A stretch of 64,000 nt of DNA, taken from Ruminococcus flavefaciens. Lineage in GTDB: Bacteria; Bacteroidota; Bacteroidia; Bacteroidales; P3. The notes beneath the pieces are model-generated. The model was not told the DNA's origin. It did not search any database and saw only the letters and a program-made list of their open reading frames with translations. Positions 7,426-15,167 of the stretch are shown one piece after another. The first letter of the stretch is position 1, and every line of letters starts with the position of its first letter. The stretch lies in the NCBI GenBank assembly GCA_023667315.1, contig JAMPAI010000001.1, positions 1 through 64,000 on the forward strand, given 5' to 3'. A program made the position numbers and the translations under genes.

Positions 7426-9273
7426 CTAATTTACAGATTGATGGTTGGTGGCTTCTGTATCAATGGTTTTTAAATAGCAGTCGTAAAACCAATACGTGTG
7501 ACTCCATTTTCGTTGCAGTTCGGCAAATGAAATGGTTCCGTTGGTGTAAGCCTGATTGTCGGCAATAAAATGCCAATAGTTGTTCCATACATCTTGACTT
7601 AAACCCTCTATACGTTGAGGATAAAGGTAACGGGAGGGTTTGTAATCGAAAGAAGCTAAAAGTGCCTCCTGAAGATGGCGTGGGGCGGTAAAAGTCCCAT
7701 CTTTGGGATAAAGATTTCTAATAGAGGGTATTTCGTTTCCAACAATTACATGAAGTTTGTTTAACAGACAAATACTCATCAGATATTCGTAAAGATAAGC
7801 GTTTTGCGGTTGCATTACAAATTCCTTTGAGGCATTGTTGTCTGGAAAATAAGATAATACAGTGTAATTCTTAGAGGGCAACATTTGTTTACCTCTTTTT
7901 ATGACAGAAAGTTCGTTGCGAAGGTCGGCATTTTTGTAGATGGCGGCTTGCGAACGATAGAAAAGAGATTTCTCCAAGAAATGAGTTAGTTTGAAAGCCG
8001 GCAGGGTATCGTCCACCATCAGACTGGTAACAATGGTGGCATTCAATACATTGGCGCTGATGCAATGGCAAGTGATCAGATCGTAATTCAGATGCAGGCT
8101 AGCACTGAAACAACCGACAAAGGTATAATAAGTAGGAAGTGAAAAACATTCGGGCCTGTTATTCATTGGAGTGGGAAATAACATCGGGAATGCCGGTTGT
8201 GGATAGGTAAACAAGCGATCGGTGGCTTTGCGGGTGGCAAGGAGAGCCAATTTGGTTTGAGTGTAAAACAAAAAGCGAGAGTTACCGGTAAAAAAAACGG
8301 ATTTCGACTCGTTTTCCCATTGAGAATCCAAAATGTGCAACGCTTCATCCCAGCAGTAAGCGCGAGAAAGCCTGTCTACTTTTTGGAAATTTTGCATAGG
8401 ATAGGAGGAGGCTAAGGTGAACCATATTCCACCTAAGATAAGAGGCAGACCGATAATCCAGTCAAACCTACCTTTTCCGGGATGATAAAAAGCCCATCCT
8501 AAAGAGAAGAAGGCGAGAACACCTATACACGCAAAAACAACCCATACGGGACGAAAATATCCGTAAGGAATAGCGTCGTACGGGGAAAAGGCTACGCCTC
8601 CAAATGTAAATAGATATTTAATATCCAAAAAGTTATATGGAGAAACCATCCATCTTTCCAAAAAATACCAAAGCAATGCGCTTCCGAATGTCGGTAGCCA
8701 AAGAAGGAAATTAAATTTCTTCTCTTCAGACTTTGTTCGAAAATAATCTATGCTTGCAAAGAACGGCAGCACCCAGGCCATGTATTCGCGCACCAGATAG
8801 GCCAATGCCGCCAACACGATAACCTGGCAGCCGTAGCGCAAGACGCGGTTTTTCCAATGCATCCACAATTGCGCGCCCAATACGGTAAGAAACACCACCA
8901 TCAACACTAGCAGGCCGAAATTAACCGTGGTGGGCAGCAACAGCGCCACCGTTACCAGGCCCGGCAGCAGGCGATGGTTGCCGTTCACCGTAAGGCAGCG
9001 GTTAAACAGCCAGGCGGTGAGCGTAAAGAGCAGCGCATACACGACGGCGCCCAACCAGGGGTAGTAGCTGAACTGAATCAGGAAGGTGTGCAGGTAGATC
9101 AGCGTTCCGAACGGCTCGTGGTCAAAGAAGTGCCAGTATTCGGAGGTAAAGCGGAAGAGCTGGTTCTTTTCCCAGAATTCCAGCACGTCGGGCATGGCGA
9201 AGGCGAAAAACGCCCACAGGCCGACCGCCAGCAGGGGGTAGATCCAAACCGCAGGTTTCTTTAGTGCTTGCAT
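7426..9273 (-). CDS. DUF6057-like polytopic membrane protein
   Basis: A 615-residue protein. Residues 1 to about 300 hold roughly ten hydrophobic segments; the remainder is a hydrophilic helical domain ending in the SFAELQRKWSHTYWFYD region shared with the gene at 4679. I place the start at the ATG at 9273 (MQALKKPAVW), not the upstream in-frame ATG at 9315, because 9315 lies inside the transcription terminator of the lysine operon and a -7 box falls between the two. Base composition breaks sharply inside the gene: by hand count 28% GC at 8701-8760 and 60% GC at 8761-8820. It heads the group that continues with the CxxCH propeller genes. Function unknown. Confidence 0.75.
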   Translation of the reverse strand: MQALKKPAVWIYPLLAVGLWAFFAFAMPDVLEFWEKNQLFRFTSEYWHFFDHEPFGTLIYLHTFLIQFSYYPWLGAVVYALLFTLTAWLFNRCLTVNGNHRLLPGLVTVALLLPTTVNFGLLVLMVVFLTVLGAQLWMHWKNRVLRYGCQVIVLAALAYLVREYMAWVLPFFASIDYFRTKSEEKKFNFLLWLPTFGSALLWYFLERWMVSPYNFLDIKYLFTFGGVAFSPYDAIPYGYFRPVWVVFACIGVLAFFSLGWAFYHPGKGRFDWIIGLPLILGGIWFTLASSYPMQNFQKVDRLSRAYCWDEALHILDSQWENESKSVFFTGNSRFLFYTQTKLALLATRKATDRLFTYPQPAFPMLFPTPMNNRPECFSLPTYYTFVGCFSASLHLNYDLITCHCISANVLNATIVTSLMVDDTLPAFKLTHFLEKSLFYRSQAAIYKNADLRNELSVIKRGKQMLPSKNYTVLSYFPDNNASKEFVMQPQNAYLYEYLMSICLLNKLHVIVGNEIPSIRNLYPKDGTFTAPRHLQEALLASFDYKPSRYLYPQRIEGLSQDVWNNYWHFIADNQAYTNGTISFAELQRKWSHTYWFYDCYLKTIDTEATNHQSVN

Positions 9274-9281
9274 AACAGAAC

Positions 9282-9289
9282 CAAAGGTA
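9282..9289 (-). promoter_or_regulatory. -7 box directly before the start codon at 9273
   Basis: TACCTTTG on the minus strand, 8 nt before the ATG and just past the T-tract of the lysine-operon terminator. It implies a separate, possibly leaderless transcript for the DUF6057-like gene. Confidence 0.5.
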
Positions 9290-9291
9290 CG

Positions 9292-9332
9292 AAAAAGCCC
9301 CGACAGAAAGACCATTCTTTCCGCCGGGGCTT
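9292..9332 (-). terminator. Intrinsic terminator after kamA
   Basis: On the minus strand AAGCCCCG (9332-9325) pairs with CGGGGCTT (9302-9295), an inner GAAAG/CTTTC stem extends the hairpin, and a T-run follows. It starts 24 nt past the kamA stop and separates the lysine operon from the next gene. Confidence 0.85.
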
Positions 9333-9355
9333 GGCAAAGGGGGGAAAACCGCAGG

Positions 9356-10714
9356 CTATTTCGCCTTCCTGGCGGTTTTCTTAGCCGTGGGTTTCGCAGC
9401 CTTCTCCGCCTTGGGCTGAACTTTTTTGGCCGCCGGCTTCGCGGCTGCTTTCTTAAGTTCGGCCTGACGTTTCTTGGAACGTTCGTGGCGCTCCAGCACA
9501 GCCGGTTCCAGCGAGATGCTCTTGCCGGGCAGGCTCAGCAATTGGCTTACGCCCTCGGTCTTGAGGTTCTTGCGGTCCAGTTCCTGCGAGGGACGGTTGT
9601 CGTAGTCCACCGGTTCGGTGTAGGTGGTGATGACCCCTTCGAAGTTGCGAAGTATGGCGCGGCCGCCGCCCAACGAGATCAGGTATTGCGGCATCACGGG
9701 AATCTTGCCGCCGCCACCGGGTGCGTCCACCACGAAGGTGGGCACGGCGAAGCCCGACACGTGGCCGCGCAGACCCTCGATAATCTCGATGCCCTTGCTT
9801 ACCGGCGTGCGGAAATGTTCCAGGCCCATCGAAAGGTCGCATTGGTAGATGTAGTAGGGGCGGACGCGGATCTTGACCAGTTCGCACACCAACTTCTTCA
9901 TCGTGCTCACCGCATCGTTCACACCGCGCAGCAACACGCTCTGGTTGCCCAAGGGGATACCGGCGTTGGCCAATCGGGCGCAGGCTTCCGAACTTTCCGC
10001 CGTGATTTCGTTGGGGTGGTTGAAGTGGGTGTTGAGCCAAACGGGATGATACTTGGAAAGCATCTTGACCAGTTCGGGCGTGATGCGCTGGGGGCAGACC
10101 ACCGGAACGCGGCTTCCGATGCGGATGATTTCCACATGCTTGATGGCGCGCAGACGCTGGATGATGTATTCCAACTTGGCGTCCGACACCAGAAGGGCAT
10201 CGCCGCCGGAGAGCAGCACATCGCGCACCTGCGGGGTGCGTTCAATGTATGCCAAGGCTTTTTCGATGCGTTCCTTGGGGCTTTCGCAGTCGTTCTGGCC
10301 GGCAAAACGGCGACGGGTGCAGTGGCGGCAGTACATCGAGCACTGGTCGGTAATCAGGAAAAGCACCCGGTCCGGATAACGGTGGGTGAGGCCCGGTGCG
10401 GGCGAATCCTCGTCTTCGTGCAATGGGTCAAGTAAATCGGCGGCCGACACATGGGTTTCGGCACCGGTGGGAATGGCCTGCTTGCGCACGGGATCGTTGG
10501 GATCCTTGGGGTCGATAAGGCTCAGGTAATACGGGGTGATGGCCATACGGAGCGTCTTGAGCGTTTTCTTGACGCCTGCTTCCTCGTCTTTGGTCAGCTT
10601 TACGTATTTCTTGAGGTCCTCGAGGGTCTCGATGCGGTTCTTTACCTGCCAGTGCCAATCGTTCCACTGCTCCTCGGTAACCCCCGGGAACATCTTTTTC
10701 TGTTTACTGTTCAT
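9356..10714 (-). CDS. kamA: L-lysine 2,3-aminomutase
   Basis: A radical-SAM, PLP-dependent enzyme that converts L-lysine to L-beta-lysine, the first step of lysine fermentation. The Fe-S cluster ligands are C125, C129 and C132 in CSMYCRHC. K337 in PGGGGKIPVMP is the PLP lysine, and D293 and D330 are at the positions known to hold the substrate amino group in the Clostridium subterminale enzyme; these three residue numbers coincide exactly with that reference as I remember it. The protein has 452 residues against about 416 for that enzyme. The excess is a C-terminal tail after about residue 405, made almost entirely of Lys and Ala with some Pro, Arg and Glu. It is the last gene of the operon. 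Confidence 0.95.
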   Translation of the reverse strand: MNSKQKKMFPGVTEEQWNDWHWQVKNRIETLEDLKKYVKLTKDEEAGVKKTLKTLRMAITPYYLSLIDPKDPNDPVRKQAIPTGAETHVSAADLLDPLHEDEDSPAPGLTHRYPDRVLFLITDQCSMYCRHCTRRRFAGQNDCESPKERIEKALAYIERTPQVRDVLLSGGDALLVSDAKLEYIIQRLRAIKHVEIIRIGSRVPVVCPQRITPELVKMLSKYHPVWLNTHFNHPNEITAESSEACARLANAGIPLGNQSVLLRGVNDAVSTMKKLVCELVKIRVRPYYIYQCDLSMGLEHFRTPVSKGIEIIEGLRGHVSGFAVPTFVVDAPGGGGKIPVMPQYLISLGGGRAILRNFEGVITTYTEPVDYDNRPSQELDRKNLKTEGVSQLLSLPGKSISLEPAVLERHERSKKRQAELKKAAAKPAAKKVQPKAEKAAKPTAKKTARKAK

Positions 10715-10767
10715 GGCTGTTCGTTTTAAAACAGGGACTGCCTTTATCAGACAGTCCCGACATTTTC

Positions 10768-10943
10768 AAAAGTGTTCAAAAGGCTTGCAGATGCGCCCTT
10801 TTCAACTATTCTTGTTAAAAGTGTTCAAAAGGGTTGCAGATGCGAGGCTCTGCCTGTCAAAAGACGAGGGAGCTTACTTCCGTAAGTGACCGAATCTTTT
10901 GCCAGGCAGGAACGAAGCAGATGCGCCCTTTTCAACACTTTTA
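10768..10943. repeat. Repeat-rich intergenic region with nested hairpin between kdd and kamA
   Basis: The 226-bp gap holds related repeats. AAAAGTGTTCAAAAGG occurs at 10768-10783 and again at 10817-10832, and in nearly inverted form near 10928-10943. GCAGATGCGCCCTTTTCAAC occurs at 10787-10806 and 10917-10936. Between them CTGCCTGTCAAAAGA (10850-10864) pairs with TCTTTTGCCAGGCAG (10895-10909) with one mismatch, enclosing a smaller CTTAC/GTAAG stem at 10873-10886. The rest of the operon is tightly spaced, so this may be a processing or attenuation site, or a small inserted repeat element. Confidence 0.75.
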
Positions 10944-11990
10944 GGCATACAACTCCGTGAAGATATCCCGCAACTCCTTGCACTCGCGCAACTCCTGCAA
11001 GGTGATTTCGGCATGTCCCTTGGTGTAGCCGTTGCCCACGATCATGGTAACGTCCTTGCCCACACCTTCGGCGCCCAGGGCAGCCTTGGTAAAGGAGGTG
11101 GCCATGGAGAAGAAGTAAACCACGCCGTCGTCTTTGGTGCAGAGGATGCTGGTCATTTCGGTGTTCTCGATGTTCACGTTGTTGATGCACACATCGCAGA
11201 GCTTGCCGTTGGTCAGCTTTTCGATTTCTTCGTAGATGGCCACGGGCTGGGTGGCGTCGGCGGCGAACACGTAGTCGCAGAAACCGAGCTTCTTCAGGCG
11301 TTCGGTGCTCTTGGGGCTGTGGCAGAGGCCGATTACCTTACCGGTAACGCCCGCACGCTTCTTGGCTTCGTAGCAGCAGAGCATGCCGCTCTTGCCGCCG
11401 GCACCGATAATGAGGACGGTATCGCCGGGTTTCACCAATTTGGCCGTCTGTGCCGGAGCACCGGCAACGTCCAAGGCCGAAAGGGCCAGGTTTTCGGGAA
11501 GGTCGGAAGGAATCTTGGCGTAGATGCCGCTTTCAAACAGGATGGCCTTGCCGTCGATGTCCACCTGGTCGATGTCGGGGCGGATATCCTTGATCTTGTC
11601 GATACGCAAGGGGGTCAAGGACAAAGAAACGAGGGTGGCGATCTTGTCGCCTTCCTTCAAATCGATTTTGCCTTTCAAGGCGTCGCCGATCTTTTCTACC
11701 GTACCCAGCAACATACCGCCCGAACCGGTAACGGGATTGCGGTGTTTGCCTTGTTTTTCCACGATGCCCATCATGATTTCGGCAATCTTCTTCTTGTCGC
11801 CGCCGGCCTGTTCCTCAATCTGGGTAAAGCTGGCCGAGTCGATATTCAGCGTCTGTACGTCGATAAGGATTTCGTTGTCGTACAGAACGTCCATGTTGTT
11901 GTCGATCTTATCGGCGGGTTGGGGAAGAACGCCTTTGGGGGAAATGACACGGTGGGTACCGTACTTGCTGCCTTTAGGTTGTGCACTCAT
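10941..11990 (-). CDS. kdd: L-erythro-3,5-diaminohexanoate dehydrogenase
   Basis: Third enzyme of lysine fermentation: NAD(P)-dependent oxidative deamination of 3,5-diaminohexanoate to 5-amino-3-oxohexanoate. The 349-residue protein has a medium-chain-dehydrogenase-like layout with a dinucleotide-binding motif VLIIGAGGKSGML in the middle. The conserved start MSAQPKGSKYGTHRVI is typical of the family. It sits between kce and kamA, as in other lysine fermenters. Its substrate would have to come from KamDE (lysine 5,6-aminomutase family), which is not encoded in this window. The stop codon lies at the edge of the repeat-rich gap before kamA. Confidence 0.93.
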   Translation of the reverse strand: MSAQPKGSKYGTHRVISPKGVLPQPADKIDNNMDVLYDNEILIDVQTLNIDSASFTQIEEQAGGDKKKIAEIMMGIVEKQGKHRNPVTGSGGMLLGTVEKIGDALKGKIDLKEGDKIATLVSLSLTPLRIDKIKDIRPDIDQVDIDGKAILFESGIYAKIPSDLPENLALSALDVAGAPAQTAKLVKPGDTVLIIGAGGKSGMLCCYEAKKRAGVTGKVIGLCHSPKSTERLKKLGFCDYVFAADATQPVAIYEEIEKLTNGKLCDVCINNVNIENTEMTSILCTKDDGVVYFFSMATSFTKAALGAEGVGKDVTMIVGNGYTKGHAEITLQELRECKELRDIFTELYA

Positions 11991-12053
11991 TGTAATCAGT
12001 TGTTTTAAAAGTTCTTGTATTGTTTATTTTGAACACGTTTGTGCTCGGTTGTC

Positions 12054-12890
12054 TTATTTCTTGCGGGCGGGAAGCGAAAGGATCCGGCGCGCTTCTTCGG
12101 GATTGGCGATTTCGCGGCCCAGTTCCCTGGCGATGCGCACCACCTTGGCCACCAATTCGCCGTTGCTCTTGGCCAATACGCCGCGTTCAAGGTAGAGGTT
12201 GTCCTCGAAGCCCACGCGCACGTTACCGCCCATGGCAATGGCCGGAGCCGCCAAAGTAAAGGCGTGGCGGCCGATGCCGGTGGCCGTCCAGGTAGAGCCT
12301 GCCGGAATGGCGTTCACCAGCCAGCAGAGGTTGGGCACCGTGGCGGGCGTACAGCCGGGAACTCCCAACACGAAGTTGAACTGCATCGGGTCGCCCGGCA
12401 CCTCGCCCTTGCGGGCCATGGTGAGGATGGTGTCCAGATGCCCCATTTCGAAGCATTCGTATTCGGGCTTGATGCCGCGTTCCAGCATACGCTTGCCGAA
12501 GGCACGCATCGTCGGCATCGTGTTGTCGAAAATTTCGTCGCCGAAGTTGCAGGTGCCGCAGTCGAGCGTGGCCATTTCGGGCTTGGGATCGGTGTCGGTG
12601 CTCTGCAGGCGTTCTTCGGGGGTCATACCCACCGCACCGCCCGTGCTGGGAATCAAGATCACGTCGGGACAAACCTTCAGGATCGCTTCTTCGCACTCTT
12701 GAAAACGTGCGCGGCTTTGGGTCGGCTTTCCGTTGTCTTCCCTCACGTGCAGGTGCACGATGACTGCGCCGGCATCCACCGCGCTCTTGGCCTCACGCAC
12801 GATTTCATCCACCGTGTAGGGAACCGCCGGGTTCTGTTCCTTGGTTACTTCGGCCCCGCAGATGGCGGCCGTGATAATCAGTTTTTCCAT
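12054..12890 (-). CDS. kce: 3-keto-5-aminohexanoate cleavage enzyme
   Basis: A 278-residue member of the BKACE family (DUF849). It condenses and cleaves 5-amino-3-oxohexanoate with acetyl-CoA to give L-3-aminobutyryl-CoA and acetoacetate. Zn-binding His46 and His48 stand in HLHVR, with the catalytic-site Glu14 in CGAEVT and a C-terminal acidic residue E229 in VGFEDN, matching the known Kce active site. It starts 9 nt after kal and is followed by kdd after 63 nt. The acetoacetate it forms is the expected acceptor for the CoA-transferase whose A subunit begins this operon. Confidence 0.95.
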   Translation of the reverse strand: MEKLIITAAICGAEVTKEQNPAVPYTVDEIVREAKSAVDAGAVIVHLHVREDNGKPTQSRARFQECEEAILKVCPDVILIPSTGGAVGMTPEERLQSTDTDPKPEMATLDCGTCNFGDEIFDNTMPTMRAFGKRMLERGIKPEYECFEMGHLDTILTMARKGEVPGDPMQFNFVLGVPGCTPATVPNLCWLVNAIPAGSTWTATGIGRHAFTLAAPAIAMGGNVRVGFEDNLYLERGVLAKSNGELVAKVVRIARELGREIANPEEARRILSLPARKK

Positions 12891-12899
12891 GACTTAGAA

Positions 12900-13295
12900 T
12901 TATTTGCGCTTGCACGCCTTGGGGGTTACACAAGTGCCGACGGCCTTGGCCACGATAACCGGCTCTTCGAGCACATCGGCCGCCGAAGCCGAAATGTCGG
13001 GACGGGTGGCGATCACCTTGCGCGCCACAAATTCCATCTTGCGGCTGGTGTTGCCCACTTTCACGATCGTCCCTTCGGCCTCAATGTAGTCGCCGGCATA
13101 GACGGGAGCCAGGAATTCAATGCTTTCGTAACCGGCAAAGAGACCCTCGTCGCCGTCAATCTGAATCAACAGTTCGGTGGCCACATCGCCGAAAAGGTGC
13201 ACCATATGGGCGCCGTCCACCAGGTTTCCACCGTAATGTGCGTCTTTGGCGCTCATGCGCAGGCGCAGGACCGATTTATAGACTTTTTCTTCCAT
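12900..13295 (-). CDS. kal: 3-aminobutyryl-CoA ammonia-lyase
   Basis: A 131-residue hotdog-fold protein that removes ammonia from L-3-aminobutyryl-CoA to give crotonyl-CoA. The family pattern is visible in [17 protein letters not shown] and [16 protein letters not shown] chose the ATG at 13295 (MEEKVYKS), 4 nt past the atoD stop, over one at 13322 that would overlap atoD by 23 nt. Position between a CoA-transferase subunit and kce supports the assignment; the hotdog fold alone would not distinguish it from a thioesterase. Confidence 0.9.
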   Translation of the reverse strand: MEEKVYKSVLRLRMSAKDAHYGGNLVDGAHMVHLFGDVATELLIQIDGDEGLFAGYESIEFLAPVYAGDYIEAEGTIVKVGNTSRKMEFVARKVIATRPDISASAADVLEEPVIVAKAVGTCVTPKACKRK

Positions 13296-13299
13296 GACT

Positions 13300-13944
13300 T
13301 TATTTGATAATGTATTTAACAAGAATAGAGGGCGTTATCACCGCTTCGGGTTCAATCTGGCCGGGTTCCACCATTTCATTGATTTCGGCAATCACCGTGT
13401 CGGCGGCCATGGCCATCATGGGGTTGAAGTTCTGCGAGGTGCCGCGATACACGAGGTTGCCCTCGCTGTCGCCCTTGCTGGCCCCGATCAGGGCGAAGTT
13501 TGCACGCAGGGGCTTTTCGAGCAGGTAATCCTTGCCGTCCACGTTGATCACCTGTTTGCCTTCGGCCACCACGGTGCCCAGGCCGGTGGCGGTGAGCACG
13601 CCGCCCAATCCCGCGCCGCCGCAGCGGATGCGTTCGGCCAGGCTGCCCTGCGGACAGAATTCCACCTTCAGTTCGCCCGCGTTCATCTGGTCCATCGTGT
13701 TCTGATTGGTGCCGATGTGCGATACGTAGAGTTTGGAAATCTGCTTGTTGGTGATGAGCTTACCCACGCCGCGGTCGATATAACCGGTGTCGTTGCTTAT
13801 AAGCGTAAGGTTTTTCTTGCCCGATGCGGCCAGGGCGTCGATGATGCGCAAGGGTGTTCCCACCGTAAGGAAGCCGCCCACCATAATGGTGTCGCCGTCC
13901 TTAATCATGTCAACGGCCTGTTGAACGCTGATGAACTTGTTCAT
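13300..13944 (-). CDS. atoD: Acetoacetate:butyrate/acetate CoA-transferase, subunit A
   Basis: A 214-residue class I CoA-transferase alpha subunit, with the glycine-rich [15 protein letters not shown] segment near the N-terminus and [19 protein letters not shown] in the middle. With its partner subunit B (AtoA) it would move CoA between butyryl-CoA and the acetoacetate made by Kce. No subunit B is present here: the next gene is kal, and pyrE lies divergently upstream. The catalytic Glu of these enzymes is carried by subunit B, so AtoD alone should be inactive. It is the first gene of the operon, behind a consensus -7 box at 13982-13989. Confidence 0.9.
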   Translation of the reverse strand: MNKFISVQQAVDMIKDGDTIMVGGFLTVGTPLRIIDALAASGKKNLTLISNDTGYIDRGVGKLITNKQISKLYVSHIGTNQNTMDQMNAGELKVEFCPQGSLAERIRCGGAGLGGVLTATGLGTVVAEGKQVINVDGKDYLLEKPLRANFALIGASKGDSEGNLVYRGTSQNFNPMMAMAADTVIAEINEMVEPGQIEPEAVITPSILVKYIIK

Positions 13945-13981
13945 GGTATGTTGTGTTTATATTTCCTTGTAGCCAAACTCG

Positions 13982-13989
13982 CAAATTTA
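13982..13989 (-). promoter_or_regulatory. -7 box of the lysine-fermentation operon
   Basis: TAAATTTG on the minus strand followed by CG, 37 nt before the atoD ATG. It lies back to back with the pyrE promoter, making this a divergent control region. Confidence 0.6.
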
Positions 13990-14025
13990 ATGAATTTCGC
14001 ACAATTCCGATATCTTTAAAATCGC

Positions 14026-14033
14026 TACATTTG
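14026..14033 (+). promoter_or_regulatory. -7 box of pyrE
   Basis: TACATTTG, a consensus TAnnTTTG, followed by CA and lying 24 nt before the ATG at 14058. It excludes the earlier in-frame ATG at 13953. Confidence 0.65.
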
Positions 14034-14057
14034 CAGGCTCGCTTAAAAACATGCGTT

Positions 14058-14720
14058 ATGGTTGACTTAGCACAGGCCCAACGGCACGAATCAAGTTTGG
14101 AAACGGCTAAATTCCTTTTGCAGATAAGGGCCGTAAAACTGAACAACAACGAGCCTTTCATCTGGGCGTCGGGGCGCAGATCGCCCATTTATTGCGATAA
14201 CCGCATCACGCTTTCCTATCCGCACATCCGCACCTTTATCCGTCAGGAATTCGTAAAGATCATCGAGAACAAGATAGGTCCGGTCGATGCCATCGCCGGG
14301 GTCGCCACGGGCGGAATCCCGCAGGGCGCCTTGGTGGCGCAGGAACTGGGGCTGCCTTTCGTGTACGTGCGTTCCGAAGCCAAGAAACACGGCATGGGCA
14401 ACCAGATCGAGGGCGAGATCGAATCGGGCAAGTCGGTGGTGGTGGTCGAAGACCTGGTCTCCACAGGAAAGAGCAGCCTTCTGGCCGTGGACGCCCTGCG
14501 TGAGCACGGTTGCGACGTAAAGGGCATGGTGGCCGTGTTTACCTACGGTCTGGGCGTGGCCGAGAAGAATTTCGCCGACGCCAAGATGCCGCTCTACACG
14601 CTTACCAACTACAACGACCTGATTGAATGCGCCGTGCAGCTGGACATGCTGCCTGCCTCCGACCTGAAGTCGCTGCAGGAATGGCGCAAGGATCCAGAAG
14701 CCTGGTCGGACGCCCACTAA
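14058..14720 (+). CDS. pyrE: Orotate phosphoribosyltransferase
   Basis: A 220-residue enzyme of pyrimidine synthesis that joins orotate and PRPP to give OMP. The PRPP-binding motif VVVVEDLVSTGKSS is clear, as are IYCDNRITLSYP near the N-terminus and the IAGVATGGIPQGALVA loop. The ATG at 14058 is used because the -7 box lies between it and an earlier in-frame ATG. It is followed after 18 nt by an SRPBCC-domain gene and then rlmD, all on the plus strand, probably one transcript. Confidence 0.95.
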   Translation: MVDLAQAQRHESSLETAKFLLQIRAVKLNNNEPFIWASGRRSPIYCDNRITLSYPHIRTFIRQEFVKIIENKIGPVDAIAGVATGGIPQGALVAQELGLPFVYVRSEAKKHGMGNQIEGEIESGKSVVVVEDLVSTGKSSLLAVDALREHGCDVKGMVAVFTYGLGVAEKNFADAKMPLYTLTNYNDLIECAVQLDMLPASDLKSLQEWRKDPEAWSDAH

Positions 14721-14738
14721 TCCTACAAAAAGCATTCG

Positions 14739-15149
14739 ATGAAAGCCTCTTCTTCTACCTTGCAGATAGCCGGTTCCCCGGAAACGGCCTACCGCAAGAT
14801 CAGCAATTTTTCCGCCCTGGCGGAGATGATGCCCCCGCAAGTTCAGGATTTCAAGGCCACCGAAGATACCTGTTCGTTCAACGTGGGCGGCATGGCGCAG
14901 ATCAACATGCGCATCAGCCAAAAGGTGGAACCGAGCCTGGTGGTGATAAGCTCCGAAGACGGTTCCGCGTTTCCCTTTACGCTCGCCTTTCATTTCAGCC
15001 CTTGCGAGGGCGGTTTCGGTTCGGTGGTGGAAGCCGAAGTGAACGTGAACATGATTATGGCGGCCATGCTCAAGCCGCAGATGCAGAAGTTCGTGGACAC
15101 CCTGAACCAGCAGATAAAGACGTTTTGTGAGGCGCAGCCTCTCGGTTAA
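14739..15149 (+). CDS. SRPBCC (START-like) domain protein
   Basis: A 136-residue small single-domain protein. The N-terminus PETAYRKISNFSALAEMMP, a central beta-rich region and the final amphipathic helix LKPQMQKFVDTLNQQIK match the polyketide-cyclase/SRPBCC fold, which binds hydrophobic ligands. It has no signal peptide. I recall such proteins next to pyrE in other Bacteroidales. The ligand and function are unknown. Confidence 0.8.
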   Translation: MKASSSTLQIAGSPETAYRKISNFSALAEMMPPQVQDFKATEDTCSFNVGGMAQINMRISQKVEPSLVVISSEDGSAFPFTLAFHFSPCEGGFGSVVEAEVNVNMIMAAMLKPQMQKFVDTLNQQIKTFCEAQPLG

Positions 15150-15167
15150 ATTCAATCTTGCGGCGAT

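Noticed and set aside
13945-14057. A hidden atoA or kamD/E fragment near the lysine operon
   Set aside because: The gap is 113 bp and holds two divergent promoters; no matching reading frame was found there or in 10715-10940.
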